Assembly: GCA_026261815.1 (NCBI GenBank)
Contig: JAMPIT010000174.1
Location: forward strand, 9,362,001 to 9,426,000
Reading direction: 5' to 3'
Length of the DNA: 64,000 nucleotides
DNA from: Monarcha castaneiventris obscurior
Taxonomy: Eukaryota > Chordata > Aves > Passeriformes > Monarchidae
Shown here: positions 37,478 through 50,430 of the stretch, in pieces
Layout: each line of letters opens with the position of its first letter
How positions within the stretch are numbered: the stretch's first letter is position 1
The notes under the pieces: generated by a model
Told to the model about the DNA's origin: nothing
Seen by the model: only the letters and a program-made list of their open reading frames with translations
Databases searched by the model: none
Translations under genes and position numbers: made by a program

Positions 37478-38262
37478 CATCAATCACCTGAATGAAGAGC
37501 TAGAATGCACTCTGAGCAAGTTTGTTGATGATATGAAACTGGGGTGAGTGACTGATACACCTGAAGGCTGCACTGCCATTTGGCCAGTCCTGGACAGGCT
37601 GGAGAACTGAACAGAGAGAATAATGAGCTTCAACAAGGGCAAGTGTAGGGTCTGGCACCTGAGGAGCAATAACTCCAGGGAAAACTGTGGTCAGCATTTG
37701 AGGGCGGTGATCCTGGTCCTCTACTCTCCCCTAGTGAGGCTACATCTGAAGTACTGTGCTCAATTTTGCTCTCCACAGTTCAAGAAAGACAAGGAGCTAC
37801 TGGAGCAGGTCCAGTGGAGGGCCACAAAGATGATAAGGAATCTGGAGCACCTCTCTTATGAGGAGATACTGCGGGCATTGAGCCTGTTTTTTCTGGAGAG
37901 CAGAAGACTGAGAGGGGATCTCATTCATGTACATAAATATCTCAAAGTGACAAGAGGATTGTGCCAGACTCTTTTCAGTGGTGCCCAGCAACAAGAGAAG
38001 GAACAAAGGCTGTAAACTAAAACACAAGAAATTACACCTCAGCATGATGAAGGACCTCTTCACATTGAGGGTGGCAGAGCACTGGAACAGGTGCCCACGG
38101 AGGTTGTGGAGCCTTCCTATTCAGAGACTTTCCAAACCCACTTGGATGAGTTCCTGTCATCCCACTTGGATGTGTCACCTGCTCTGGGTGACCCTGCCAG
38201 GGTCTAATCCCTGGCAAGGCATTAGACTGGATGATCTTCAGAGGTGATTCCATGATCACAAA
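37478..38262 (+). mobile_element. CR1 LINE 3' fragment, plus strand, internally deleted
   Basis: 5'-truncated CR1 reading along the plus strand: the end of the reverse-transcriptase domain, then the C-terminal region of ORF2 and the start of the 3' tail. The frame 37,623-38,015 keeps conserved CR1 sequence (for example Val-Gln-Trp-Arg-Ala-Thr-Lys and the Tyr-Glu-Glu block) but joins two regions not adjacent in intact CR1, at about 37,690. That implies an internal deletion of roughly 200 bp (estimate from memory of the family). The frame is then broken by a stop, and a second frame at 37,978-38,247 covers the last part. Confidence 0.85.
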
Positions 38263-41200
38263 ACAATGAACATACAATAAATATATCTAAAACAGGGCTT
38301 TTCACCTTTCTTTAGGTACTCTCCAGGTAAAGGTTATAACGGAAAAGTGTGGACTTTCAGGCAAGTGTGAGTGGATACCAATGGAAATGCAAAAGCAAAA
38401 ATAAGACCACAGTTGTAGAAGTGGCCTTCTGTGAGACTCCTACAAACAATGGCATTCATTACTCTGTCTGTAACAGTCATGTCAACTTAACCAATAGCAA
38501 AAGAAGAAATTCACCAGAAGGCAAAGAAATGTAAACACATGGCTCAAATATATATATATATATATATATATTTATCCTACTGGGGAAAATATTTTTCAGG
38601 TTTTCTCACATACAATGTAAAAAAAAGACAGTTCCAACAACAAAAACAGTTTAAATGACAAATTTCTAATGTCACCTCTTACAGCTGCAGAATTACTGTG
38701 TTTGCCCATATAAACTGAAGAGAGGTGATGGCAAGTTCAAACGAATTGAGAAATGGCTGATACAACGGATGTCTAAATCCTCTGTCAAGAGCACTCTTGG
38801 AGTATCTCTAAAGAGGCTTCATAGCAGTGTATGGGTACTGAGAACATCAGAAGTCTCCTCCCTCAGCTTCCCTGAACATTTCCAGGTACTAAAGCTGTCT
38901 CTGAGGTACACAGCATGGTAACCATGCAGCCTATTCCTCTGCTCAGTTAAAATAACAGCAAATCTTCCACCAGCAGGTCTAAAAAATCCAACTCTTTTCT
39001 CAGCGCTTTTCAGGTCAAGCACTAAAACCAATCACTGGTGATCCACGGGGTATCATTCTGTGCCTTTTTCAAATAGGCACAACAGGTAATAGCTGGCCAG
39101 AAAAATCCCTTAAGTAGAATTGTGTGAGAGAAACTGATGTGAAAGTGATGGACAGTAGCCAAGCTGTATGGGAATGCTTCTCAGTATCCACTGTGTCTGT
39201 GTCTTATCATTGTAACAGGGTCCTTCAGATCTATCTCAATTACCATCTCAGCTGCAGCAAGTTGATAAAGTGATACGTTAATGGGTAAGATGGAATTCTG
39301 ATAGCAAGGGCACAAGAAGGCAACAAACCTCCAACTAAATGCAGACACAAAGAACAGTGAAATCCAAGGTCTGTTAGGAACTTCATCAACAAACCAGAAT
39401 AGAGAACATAAGAAAAGTGTGCACTGAAAGAAGGATATCAGAAATGAGGCTGAATAAAATGAATTCCAGTCTCTCTCCTTTCTTGACCTCCCCCCTTTAT
39501 TTTTAATTTAAAAAGAAAGATGTAAAAATTCCAGGAGTAATCCTTTGTGAAGATCAATAGCCTCTGTTGCAATCTAGAAACTCTACCCCTTGTAAGTGAG
39601 CCCTGATCACCTGGACACCTATCCAAGCACATCCAGAGATTTCTGATTTGTATCAGGGCACCAACACAACCCTATCCAACTCAAATGAGATTTTGCCCCA
39701 TTTTCCCTTCTCTCCTCCAGAATACCTACATTTTTTCTTTTTTCCTAACTGCCCATCTCTCTCTCAATTTCACAGTGACCCTGAGCCTCACTGCACTTCA
39801 CAGCACTGGCACAACAGGCTGCAGCAGCTCCTGCTGAGAAGGAAACAACTTGCCTGGTGGTGCCTTAAGCTGTGAAATAATCAAAAATAAAAAGAGGTGT
39901 TGTAGAGGACAGATTGCAGTAGTTGTTGACTACAACTGTGGGTACCACATTAGGGTGCCTGTTTGTGCCTGTCATAGCCATTTACACTGAGAATATATTC
40001 TGCTCTTCCTACTATGGGTTGCTTTGACAATATTGGAAAAATAGCCATTATGCACACTTGCCCACTCAAAATTCAGAGACAGGACTATTCTATTCAGACT
40101 TCTACATGTGCATGTCTAAAATAGCAACTTTAACCAATCTTTTCAGCCTGAAAAAGAGATTTATATAATTTTTGCATTACTTTATTTTGCTTATGCATTC
40201 TGATTATAATTTCCACTTCTTTCCTTGTCATCCTACATAGCTTTGGCACGGGACTAAATTGTGTAAGGTCTCTGCACTTAAACACTATTAAAATGTTGAA
40301 ATTCAGAAATAGTAGGATCAAACTCTTAGAATATTGCTGTACTGAAGTATTTCTGTTATCTTGGGTGGAGTTACATTACAGATATGGTCAATGCCAAATG
40401 GTCAATGCGGTCTAAAGAAATAGTCTTGTCATATTGTCTTTTTTTTTTTTTCTGTATTCAAACAAATTCAACTAAATTCAACTATCAGCTAAGAAGCTGG
40501 TTAGCGTTATACAGAGAAAAAAATACAGCCTCTCGTCTTTCAGAGGTTATTCAATACAATGGTCTTTAAAAATAAAATGCAGTTAGTATTTATACAGCTC
40601 CCTCAATCATCAGACAAGTTTTGTTTGTCTACTAATGTTCACGGAATTATGGGTGACTTTCACGTTGGCTTGTGGGGTATAAATGATAACAAAATAGGTT
40701 AAGAAGAGTTCAAAATGGTGTAGAAGGTAAAGAATCAAATTATCTGGTGGCAAACACCTACTTGGCTCCATGGACTTTGTTGCCAGACAACTTTGCTGTA
40801 TATACCGTTTGTAGTAGAACCCTGTAGGTAATGGGGTCAGGATAAAATCAAATTACAGCTAGATGCTAATGTGTATCTCTCCTGTAATGAGGTAACATCA
40901 AAATGGGCTATTATGCCAAACATACACCAAATCACAAATACATGTCCATGAATATATTTCAGAACATTTTGTTTCTCTTCCTTTTATTCATCCAGATGGA
41001 CAATGCAGAATCAATAGAAACTGGATGAAAAAAGGTGGTCTCACTGTTTAGTCATGAGAGTCAATTAAATGAAAATGTCTACTGATCATTCAAATATCCA
41101 GCTGAAAAATCTGAATAGCAGGAAAGACAATCTAAATACAAGATTACTACCACATCCTCTGTTCTTTCAAAGTTTTAGTAGGTTTTTACACCTTTTTTTT

Positions 41201-42723
41201 TTTTTTAAATCATATGACAGCAAGCATGCCTTTAAATAAAAATCACTCTATTTCAAGATAGTACTTATTCAACCAGATGCCTGTTCACTACCACTGAAAG
41301 AAAACCAGGCTTAAAGAAGAGGTTGAACACAGCTGGTTTTCCCAATTTATAAAAAGCACAAGTGGAGATTAACTTTGTTAAGTGCTCACAGCAAGATTTG
41401 TTTTAGCTGTTTAAGTAAATTAGATTTAAAATATCATTCAGTTTTTCATTTAAAATTTGGGAGTGCTAACTAAACTACAAACCAATTTTTAGAGATATTT
41501 AATTGTACTCCAAGTGGTCAAATAATTAAGGAGTTAATGTTGTAATTCAGTTTATTATCAACTTAAACAATAAACCTATCATATGTTCACTCAAAAAGAA
41601 AATAGAACAGACGAAAGTACTCTGCGAGCTCGGCTACAACTAAGGAATTACAGGGTTTACATTAGTTTTGTATCTTAATTACCAAAGATATCATTAACTT
41701 TGTAGACTGGGACACTTTTCTTTTATAGCTGCTGTAATTTTATTTGTCAGACACTGGCTTTCATTGCAGAATAAACTACTGCATATTTTAAAATTCTGAC
41801 TTTAGTAACTTACCCCGCTGAATCTCTTTCTTTTTTACAAAATTAAAGGTAGTTAGAGCTCATACAAATGCATAAAGAGACTTTGTGGAGGCCAGTCACA
41901 GCTTTGGCACAGGAGATCATGGGGTATAAGCAGTCCCAGAGTGGTGAGTTTTAGGAAGATATTTCCCAGGCCCATTTTTAGGACACTAACTATTGAACTT
42001 GCAAAGAAACATTAAGGGCTCCTTTCTGTCTCTGTCTGAGGGAAAACCATAGGGCCACTTATACTGGTAAGATAATTGCAGAGTGGAAATGAAATTGTTC
42101 AAATTATATCTGCCCTCTATAATCTAGGAATATAGAAAAGAGAACAGTAAGAGAAACAACACTAAAGGAGAGTAGTAAGGACTATTTGTACTCTGCAAAA
42201 ATGCCAATTCACCTTTACAGCTGCCTCCAAAGCCTCTGAGGAGTCCCTGAAGTAGAGTCCCAAGAGAAGAGAGCCTTTCGACTCAGTTTATCTTCTCCTG
42301 CAGCCAAATGACACTTGTGGACAAACCCTGTTAACATGATTTTCTCTCTGTTTCAGACAAGTACGTTTTCTTTAAAATCAGAAGCCAAATCAACCTTGCC
42401 TCTATATTCATCATATGGGAATGAGGCTGCCGATAATGAATAAATCCCATCCATCCACATAAAAACTTTCTTCCATGATCAGATTTATTCCTTTAATTTC
42501 TTTAAGCGCTCAGAAAGATTAGCTCCTGAGCTTACAGCTCCACAATGGTGCCTCAACCTTGACTATGTGATGATGATAGCTTTAGCATTCAGTGTGTTCA
42601 TGTTTAATATAAGAAGAAAAAACTGCAGTTTACCAACTGATCTTACTGGCTTCAATCACCTTAAATATATATCTGGACATATAAATCTAAATCTATTTCA
42701 GTGAGTATCAAGTGAGTATTTAA
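38263..42723. other. Unique noncoding stretch with an AT microsatellite
   Basis: An AT dinucleotide array lies at about 38,548-38,571. 41,340-41,800 is repeat-free with several homeodomain-like TTAATTA/AATTA words and could be a conserved noncoding element. No gene recognised. Confidence 0.5.
38548..38571. repeat. (AT)12 microsatellite
   Basis: Uninterrupted alternating A and T, about twelve units. Confidence 0.9.
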
Positions 42724-45055
42724 GTGAGTATCATTTTCAAAGAAAGAAAAGGAGTTATGAATCAAACCATTCCTCAACTGTATCTATTGCACTATGGACA
42801 TGGCCAAAATTCAGAGCCTATAGATATGATACATGTAATATTTCAAAGCTTACACAGACTGAGGAAAAAAAAAGAGAAAAATAATGCTGACTGGACTCTT
42901 CCTCTACTCAAGACTCTTTTTGTCATACTGGGTAGTTGGTACAGCTGCAATGACATCCCCTTCAGCTCCTTAGCACCACCTCCCAGACTGAGTTTCAGTC
43001 ATGGATCAACTCATCCATTTACCACTTGCTCAACCTTGTCATCCTTCTGCTTTGTTTCTGTTTTCATGTCTCGATGGATGCATTTGACCTCCTTCAGACT
43101 CATTCTTCTCCTCCATCTCTTTCTGCTCAGTACCTTGAAAGCCCATGATCTATCACTGTCCAGTACTTACTACTTCTAACCTAATTTTTGCCCATTTTCT
43201 CCTTTAGCAGCTCAGGTTTCTTTATCTGCCTATTACAAAAAACCTTTACTCCATTATTCTCTACTGTGACTCTTCTTCAACATTCAAATTAAGCTCTTTC
43301 CTTTCTAAAATTAAAACACTGTTGAAAATCTTGCAATCATGTGAAACAAGATCACAAACAAAAAACCCCAAATAATATTTTAATCTGTTTCTTGTTACAA
43401 GTGATCGAAAAATGATGTTTGAATGCTTTGCATGCACAGACTGTAGGTAAGTCTCAAAACTCAGGTCATGAGGAGATATATTGGAAATAAATATATCCTC
43501 CAGCCTTCTTATCCAGTCTATGCATTTGTTGCTCGACTGGGGCATTTAATAATTGAGAAGGATTTTTTTCTTTTCAGGAGTGTCAGATAGAGCTAGAACA
43601 CAAAACTGTATAGCCTAAAGGTTGCACTACTGGTAAGCCTGTGCTTGTCCAGGATTACTCATTCTTGTCTGCCACATGAAACTGTTTACTTCATGTTTTG
43701 ATCCATAGTTTAAAGCATCATACTTGTGCAATGTGCATCAGTCAACCTTAATACCAGCATTTGCAACCAAGGATAATGAAAAATACAGAATCTGTCATTT
43801 AGCATAATTGTATCTTTTCATAAAAAGGTAAGAAAAACATGTTATCATAGTTTGAAAAAAAGGGCATTTAGCTACGTTGACATAAACCCTTTTTTTTTTC
43901 TAATCAGATTAACATTTACAAGATTAAATACAGTTCATTCATTTAGGATAAATCTAAATGTTGCCACATGAAGACTTTTATAATCTCAGTGAATTCTGGG
44001 GTGGCATCATGGTACATGTTGAACAACTTCTAATTGCAAATACCAGATTTTTAATATTCACCTATGGATGTCAAGCTGTGTGACTCAGACACAAAATGTT
44101 TGTATACACCTATATGTAAAGTAGATATCTAATTCAGTCTATACATGAAATGCCATTTTGAGTTCCCCAGTTGGTCTTGTCTGCTGTTTGCACCATCCCT
44201 ACACTAGGACATATAGAGGAGTCTGTGCAACTGTTACATTTGATCTATTCATTCATCTGAAAAGCAGAGGCTCATCTGGATGCTCTGTGGGGCAGGGTGT
44301 GATACCAACTTGTGGACACAGTGTGTTCTCTTAGGTAATGCACCTTTTCATTGCAATTTTCTCTTGCGTGGATACATGCCAGGCGCAGCTGGTCACCCAC
44401 GCAAGCTCAGCCAACCAGCTGCTTCTCACACCTGGGACCACAAAATGAGCAAGGCTGCATAAGAAAAGACTTCATTATGAAACTGTGGAAATCAGTTGTT
44501 CACTCAGTGCTTGACATTTGAATTGCCACTTTCAAGTGCATGAGCTAAGCAGCCTTCCACATCACTGCAGTTCCTGCTCAGTTTCCCAGAAAAACCCAGG
44601 CACTACATGGAAGAACACGGACAAATCAACAGGAGGATTTGTTTCAATCACTAGCACTATAAAGTCAAAAAACACTAAAAATAAAGGTACTGATAAATGA
44701 GTGCATTAAATGAGTCCAAGACACCTGTGTGTAGGGAGCTATTGGCATATTTTGTACTTAAATTTCTCCTCGGAGCTGCCTGCATTTTGGGTGTTGGAAA
44801 ATAATTCCAGAGAAGCTATACCTTGAGCAAGGCAAAGCGAAACATGACCATCTTCTTGCTCAGAGGACTCTACCATTTTTACCTTTGTAGGTACACTATC
44901 TAGCTAAAGATATGACATAACAAACAACTAACCAAAGTACTAGAAAAACAAAAACCAGCAGACTTTACATAAAAAGATGGGAAGACCAATGCATAAAATT
45001 TACTCCATCAGTCTTGCATGCCATGCACTATTCTCATACTTCACTGAGTACAAGA
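42724..45055. other. Noncoding stretch including the window's longest open frame
   Basis: 42,724-43,179 (plus) stays open for 151 codons from a GTG, but the second half is C/T-rich and translates to Leu/Ser/Phe-rich low-complexity sequence. No motif is seen. One frame of this length is about what chance gives in 64 kb of such DNA. Three GTGAGTAT words at 42,701-42,731 are donor-like but have no exon beside them. Confidence 0.5.
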
Positions 45056-45078
45056 GAATCCATCTAATGTGTTTCTGA

Positions 45079-45186
45079 TTTCATTGGTCCCCCAGCAGGA
45101 CTGTTGCTGGTCAGCTGACCAAAGAGCTGATTCAGTGGACCCTGTCTGACAGCCTGGAAGACTTGTATAACTTAGATGAAGTTTAA
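45079..45186 (+). other. Short open frame behind an acceptor-like site; weak terminal-exon candidate
   Basis: A pyrimidine-rich stretch ends in CCCCCAG at 45,089-45,095. The following frame encodes about 29 residues, acidic and Leu-rich at the end, then TAA at 45,184-45,186. Composition is protein-like, but the stretch is short and unmatched to any family I know. Confidence 0.12.
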
Positions 45187-45738
45187 AGATGCCCCGGGTG
45201 CCCCACGGCCCCAAGAAGCACAGGGTTGAAAGGGCCATCACACAGCTATCTATAGAAATGCACACAAGAAATTCATGACTTGCTCAAGACCCCACTACGT
45301 GTCTGGCATTAGTGATTAGGAGCTAAGTGCGGCTCTAAAAGCTATTACTGTAAATTCATGGTGGTCAAGACCATTTGACCTCATACTTCTACAGTCTCAT
45401 TCCTTTTGCTGCTTGACAAGCAGTATCTCCAGAAAATATTGTTTTTTTCTTATTTTTTCACAGCAGGCTTTTACCAAATTATACTGGAATTTTTAGAAGT
45501 AGTCTACAGTAGATAATCAACTTCTATCCAAAGGTAACACTAAAGGAGTGCAGAACTCACAATATTAGTCATTATTGAAAATATGAGGTACATTGTTTTG
45601 AGAATAATGAGCCTTGTCATTTTCTTTTTTTACTCATATATTCTGTTTCCTCCCAGAAACACTGCCTCTTTTTCTGTTCCTGAGCTTCCTTTCATCTTAT
45701 GATCATATTTTGTCCTTCCAGTGATCACAGCTGCCCAA

Positions 45739-46456
45739 AACAGTGCAAAAACAGACACAAAAAAAGCAACAGAACATGGATGAAAAACAGAATGTTCTCT
45801 ATGTCCTGATGCACTTGTTAAGCAATAGAGATTGCATGGAGAAGTTTGTTGTTGCATTCATTAAATATAACTCAGGGTTGTTTGTGCACACTCTACTTGA
45901 AAGCCAAAAGCAAGCCAAGAAGGAAGGAAAGGAAACTTCTTTCTTTCAAGCACCCTTCAGAATAAAAAAAACTGCTCCTGCTATTTCTCTAATGAAGAGA
46001 GGACTTCATTATACAGATCTGGTAATCATGTAGATGTTGAAAGGTAGCTACATCTATTTTTATCTTATCAATCTAATGGATCAAAAAGGCTCAAAATGTC
46101 TATAACCAGTCTAAGTGGCTGACACACTTGGTGCTAGATGTTTGTTCCCCAAGGATAAGTACACACAGCAGAATATGGGATCCCACACATACATTTCAGT
46201 GGTCAAAGGCAAGCTGGCTTGGATGCCAGAAGGAACACCACCACACCTACTGGTGCATTTTACCTGGGTGAACGAGGCTTACAGCATAGCAAAGTGTACT
46301 ACTACAGACAGAAGGCCATGCTCATACAGCTTTAAACCTTTTCCAGAACTTAAATTAGAACAACCTACTTCTACAAGGAATTGCATTTTGGAGCAATTTC
46401 CAGGAATTCTCACTTCAGTGTTATTTAGGTGTAGCAGAAATGCTTGCAAGAATTAG
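45739..46456 (+). other. Two neighbouring plus-strand open frames; possible pseudogene or terminal exon
   Basis: The first frame (to 46,033) follows an acceptor-like CTTCCAGTGATCACAG ending at 45,730. It encodes roughly 100 residues with a Lys/Gln-rich start, a Leu/Phe-rich helix-like middle and a basic region. A second frame (46,115-46,456, 113 codons, GTG start) begins 80 bp later and is mixed in composition with several Cys. Neither has a recognised domain. Their adjacency on one strand is suggestive of a decayed coding sequence but is also possible by chance. Confidence 0.15.
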
Positions 46457-46555
46457 CCTCCCCAGCACACTAGACCCTTGCTTTCATCTTCAGACAAATG
46501 TACAAGCCTGATTTTCTTCTCCTTTACTTTGACTTTACATAGAATTATTTGAGCT

Positions 46556-46640
46556 GTCATAAGGAATCAGACCAATTATCCATCTAATCCACTATCCCAT
46601 TTTTGACAGAGGCCATCACCTCATGATTCAAATGAAGGTG
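46556..46640 (-). mobile_element. Ancient retroposon 3' tail (LINE/SINE type common in amniotes)
   Basis: On the minus strand the block contains GGATTAGATGG, TTGGTCTGAT and CCTTATGAC in the order seen at the 3' end of old amniote CR1/L3-type LINEs and their SINEs. Highly diverged, with no coding remnant. Family assignment is from memory and uncertain. Confidence 0.45.
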
Positions 46641-49600
46641 AAAGGAACTCTGTAGTTGACAATTATGAAACAATCAGCCCATAGGCAAAAAAATGCCACT
46701 AGTTAATGTTTTGTCCTATACTCAGAAATCTGCGAGATTGTATCCCTTCTCAAAAGGACATGCTTTATCTGATATGACTATGGGTATTCAGTCACGTGTA
46801 TCTCTTGGTGTGTTTTTAAATACTTTCAACTCTGAAACTCAATTTATTCAAAGACAAGTTCAACATTATACAAAGCAAAAAACAATAGAAAAGAATTAAT
46901 CATTATATTTCAATATTAGTGATTACCTTCAATTTTAATAAGTATTCCTTCTATTTGGTAGAAAGGTAAAAGATACAATAGGGGCTATGGTTACATTGTC
47001 AGTACTTCCAATGTATTACATCTTACTATTACGTCTTACTTGCGTACACAAGTTAGTGTCAGACTTCTCAAGCTCTTGTCATTAGTTTCAAAGTCTTCTG
47101 CTCCTATTTATTTTGCTCTTCAAAATTCTTTCAATTTTTCTTAACTGAGGTGATTAAAATTTTGCATGGGGAATTTAAACTGATAAGATGATGCTGAATA
47201 CTATCTGTATTATTGTCTACTTAGTCTTTGATCTCTTAAACATCATTGTCTATTTGAAAGCTCCTGTGCACTAAACAGAATTATTAAAAAAACTCCCTGA
47301 AATGGTACCTTGTTCCTTAGCAGGAGCAATTTCAATAGCTGTAGGTCCAGTGAGGTATATGGATAACTCAAATATATATTTTAGTATTCTTTACTTTGCA
47401 TCTGCTATCTTTAAATTTCTTCTGCTATCATGCTAACTATGTAATGAAGGTTCATTAAGTCTCTCAGAGGCTAAATATGCCTAACCCTTAACTATTGTGA
47501 TTTAATTTGCAATCCCCTCTGATGCTCTTGATCTTTCCTGGGGAGTGTTTGAAAAATTTTGCCCAAGCAGTATGACAAACATTGTCAAATCAAACAAAAT
47601 CACTTTTTCTATAGCCTCCTGATCCAGAAGCTGTGTGACTTTGAAATAGGTACATAATCTCAGGCTCAGCACTCTAATACAGCTCCTTGCCACCTGGCCC
47701 ACAGATGACCAGTGATCAGGATCACAGGCAAAGTGAATGGATGATTGATTGTGTCTACTTATGAAAAGATATCCAACTCAGTGGAATTTTAGTGTAATTA
47801 TTACTGATTTACAATATACCAATGTAAGTATCAGAGTATGTGTCTAGTAGAATTTAACCATCTGATTGTTGAGACTGGATGTTTTGATCACAAAGAAAGT
47901 ATATGTGTTTGTGTCAATCAGACTTCTATTACAAAATGCCAATGAACTTCTGACTTGAAAGCTCTCACAGGAACTCAAGACTTGTGAAAATTGCAAGTTA
48001 AATGAAAGCAGTAGCACACGTCTGGGTATATATTGTGATTTCAGGAGCATGGGGCTGATCCAAAATACATTCTTGCTTGACTCCTGTGAGTTTTCACACC
48101 AACTTCTAGACAAGAATCTTTCCAGGCATATTAGGTTTCTCTTGTCCTATTTTTCGCAACATTGAACATTGCTATCTGTAGTTATTTAAAGACAGGTACA
48201 TTTACATTTGCTTAGCAGAGTACAGGGATTCAGCTACCTTTAAGACTGATGCATTAACTTAAATAATAAACTTTCCCATTAGAAATTCACATTAAAATAA
48301 TTAATACCTCAATTGCAAAAAAAACAAGAAACAAGCCAGGGAGAAATATCACCTCTGAGTTTTCAGTTTCAGAGTGACTTACAGCCTCTAATGTAATTCC
48401 TAGGCAATAATTTGTACTGAAATCTAAAGGCAGAGAATTTCCAGCAAAAGGTAAAACTTTCTATTGCTTGAAAAGACAGCTGGCACTGAAATGCAGAGAT
48501 CAGTTAGGAAATACTGAACAAACGTCTCTTTCTTATAATGGCCAAAATGTATTTTCATTTCTACTTCATTTTCTCTATTTAATACAGAATGATTTTAATC
48601 TACTGTTCATGCGTTCTAATCATGTCAGATGTGTGGGCATCCTGTAATTCTTTATGAATAATAAGGAATGCAAATAGTGCTATCTTCACACTCACAGTTG
48701 ACTGCACTCTGTTGGTTCCCCATCAGCACCTAATTTATCAGCTACTAATTTTCAGAGAGATAATGTGTAAGGCTAGAAAAATATCTTTGTGCAAATAACA
48801 TAACATTGCTGAGGAAGAATGTTAGAAACATCTGACCAATTACATGTGCATCAAGACAGTCATATTTAATGGAGATAATTTTCTAAATTTCCCTCACCTT
48901 ATTTATCAAGACTTTTTATTATTATAATCAAGAGAAACTAACAGTGATTTTTGCAATCTCACAAAATATTCAGTTATCTCTCCGTTAATACAGAAATTTC
49001 TTCTTTAAGGCAATTATATATTGAAGTGTGAATGGCAACAGCCCACTGTAAATGAGGACTGCACAAATAAATGCCTAATATAATCTGAAATTATTAGTAA
49101 CCAATCCATAAATCTAATATGAAAAGAATTTATAAAACTACTAGTAGTATCATTAAGAAATGTTAGATGACTGAAGCATAATGCATTTTCCACTTTTTTC
49201 CATTTCCTTTCTTCCCTACATCACACAGACATTTCTGCAGAGTTAAATTCGAATTTAAGTTTACCTTCCTTGAGAAAATTGATTTAAAACTTTTGATGCA
49301 ATAAATAAATGTTTATGTTTGCAGTTTTTTAGATTTTAGAATGGATGAAGAATAACATAATTAAATATAAGTTTCATTTTGTCAATAAGCTTCCACTTTT
49401 CTTCATAAGGATTTTTCCATCCAACTTGTTTCATATATAAATAGCATTTCCTCACAGAAAATAAATTTTCAAATAACTTAGGGAGTTACACAACCTAATC
49501 ATTCAGGTTGCATTAGCAAGTTTCTATGCTCACGGATGTGAGCCCTGCAGGAAATTTGATACACAATTCATCTCCATGTTTATTTGTTTGAATGCCATAT

Positions 49601-50084
49601 TCTAAGACACTACTCTCATTTTCTTATATACCTTATTAGAAATTAGTTTTTTGGGTCAAAAGTTTTCTATGCTTTGGTAGCAAACAACAAAGTTGATCTT
49701 TAAATCTTATTAGAACTTTGAAATAACTATTACTCTTCAAATGTCTGGCTGCCACTAACTGCTCCACAAAAAATAAAATATAAAATCTGTCAGCCTATGA
49801 ACGGTAGAAAGCCTTTTCTAATATTTATATTACTTTAAATTGCTGGTAGTCATATGCAAACTACTTTAACCTTGACCTTATAGCATTCAAGAATTTCAAT
49901 GATGCTGCAAAAATCTTGTCTCATAAAAAAATCCCCAAACTTCTAGAAAGTCATAAATTGCATTGAAATTATTTTCCCATCTACACAGAAAATATTTTTT
50001 TCACAAAAAAATTGGGGGAAATCCTGTATCTAATGAATTTAAAATCAGTTTCTGGTTGGCAAGGGGTCCTAAATCATGAACTAA
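46641..50084. other. Unique A/T-rich noncoding stretch
   Basis: No gene recognised. 47,600-47,690 has a weak MIR-like AGCTGTGTGAC word. 48,590-48,760 (an octamer-like ATGCAAAT inside GGAATGCAAATAG) and 49,020-49,160 look like possible conserved noncoding elements by texture only. Confidence 0.5.
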
Positions 50085-50190
50085 ATGCCTGGTCCATTCC
50101 TAACTTTTTCACTAGCTTTCTGTGTGACCTCAGGAAATTTATGTGACTTATTACAGTTTCAGGTTCACATCTTCACAAAGAAATCTTGAT
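50085..50190 (+). mobile_element. MIR/CORE-SINE fragment
   Basis: The series CACTAGCT, CTGTGTGACCT, GACTTATTACAG, TTTCAGGTTC and ACATCT follows the MIR core in order and spacing (the sequence around its 'GTGTGACCTTGGGCAAGT' segment). It is diverged, consistent with an amniote-age insertion. Confidence 0.5.
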
Positions 50191-50340
50191 TTACATATAT
50201 TCACATTATTTTGATTGCTGAAGCAGAAAATAGTCTATAAATACTTGAAAAATATTATTTAAGCCTTTTCTTTGGAGATGAAAAAACTCCAGGTAAAAGT
50301 AAAAACTTTCTGATACTATGAATGACTACCATTTTTTGCC

Positions 50341-50430
50341 ATTTTTTTTCACATAGCAGTTTTGGGGGCGGGGGGTGTTATTTGTTTACTTTTGTTTGTT
50401 TGCTTGTTTGTTTGTTGTTTGGGGTTTTTT
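50341..50430. repeat. T/G-rich tract with long G runs
   Basis: Five G, one C and six G at 50,364-50,375, followed by TTTG repeats and another GGGG. Potential G-quadruplex former on the plus strand. Confidence 0.7.

Noticed and set aside
38819..39031. 70-codon minus-strand frame with fairly protein-like composition
   Set aside because: TTG start, no splice-like borders, no recognised family; not distinguishable from chance.
42701..42731. Three GTGAGTAT words resembling splice donors
   Set aside because: No adjacent exon-like frame; best seen as a short local repeat.
42724..43179. Longest open frame in the window, 151 codons, plus strand
   Set aside because: Starts at GTG, turns into C/T-rich low-complexity Leu/Ser/Phe sequence, has no motif, and one such frame is expected by chance in 64 kb of this composition.
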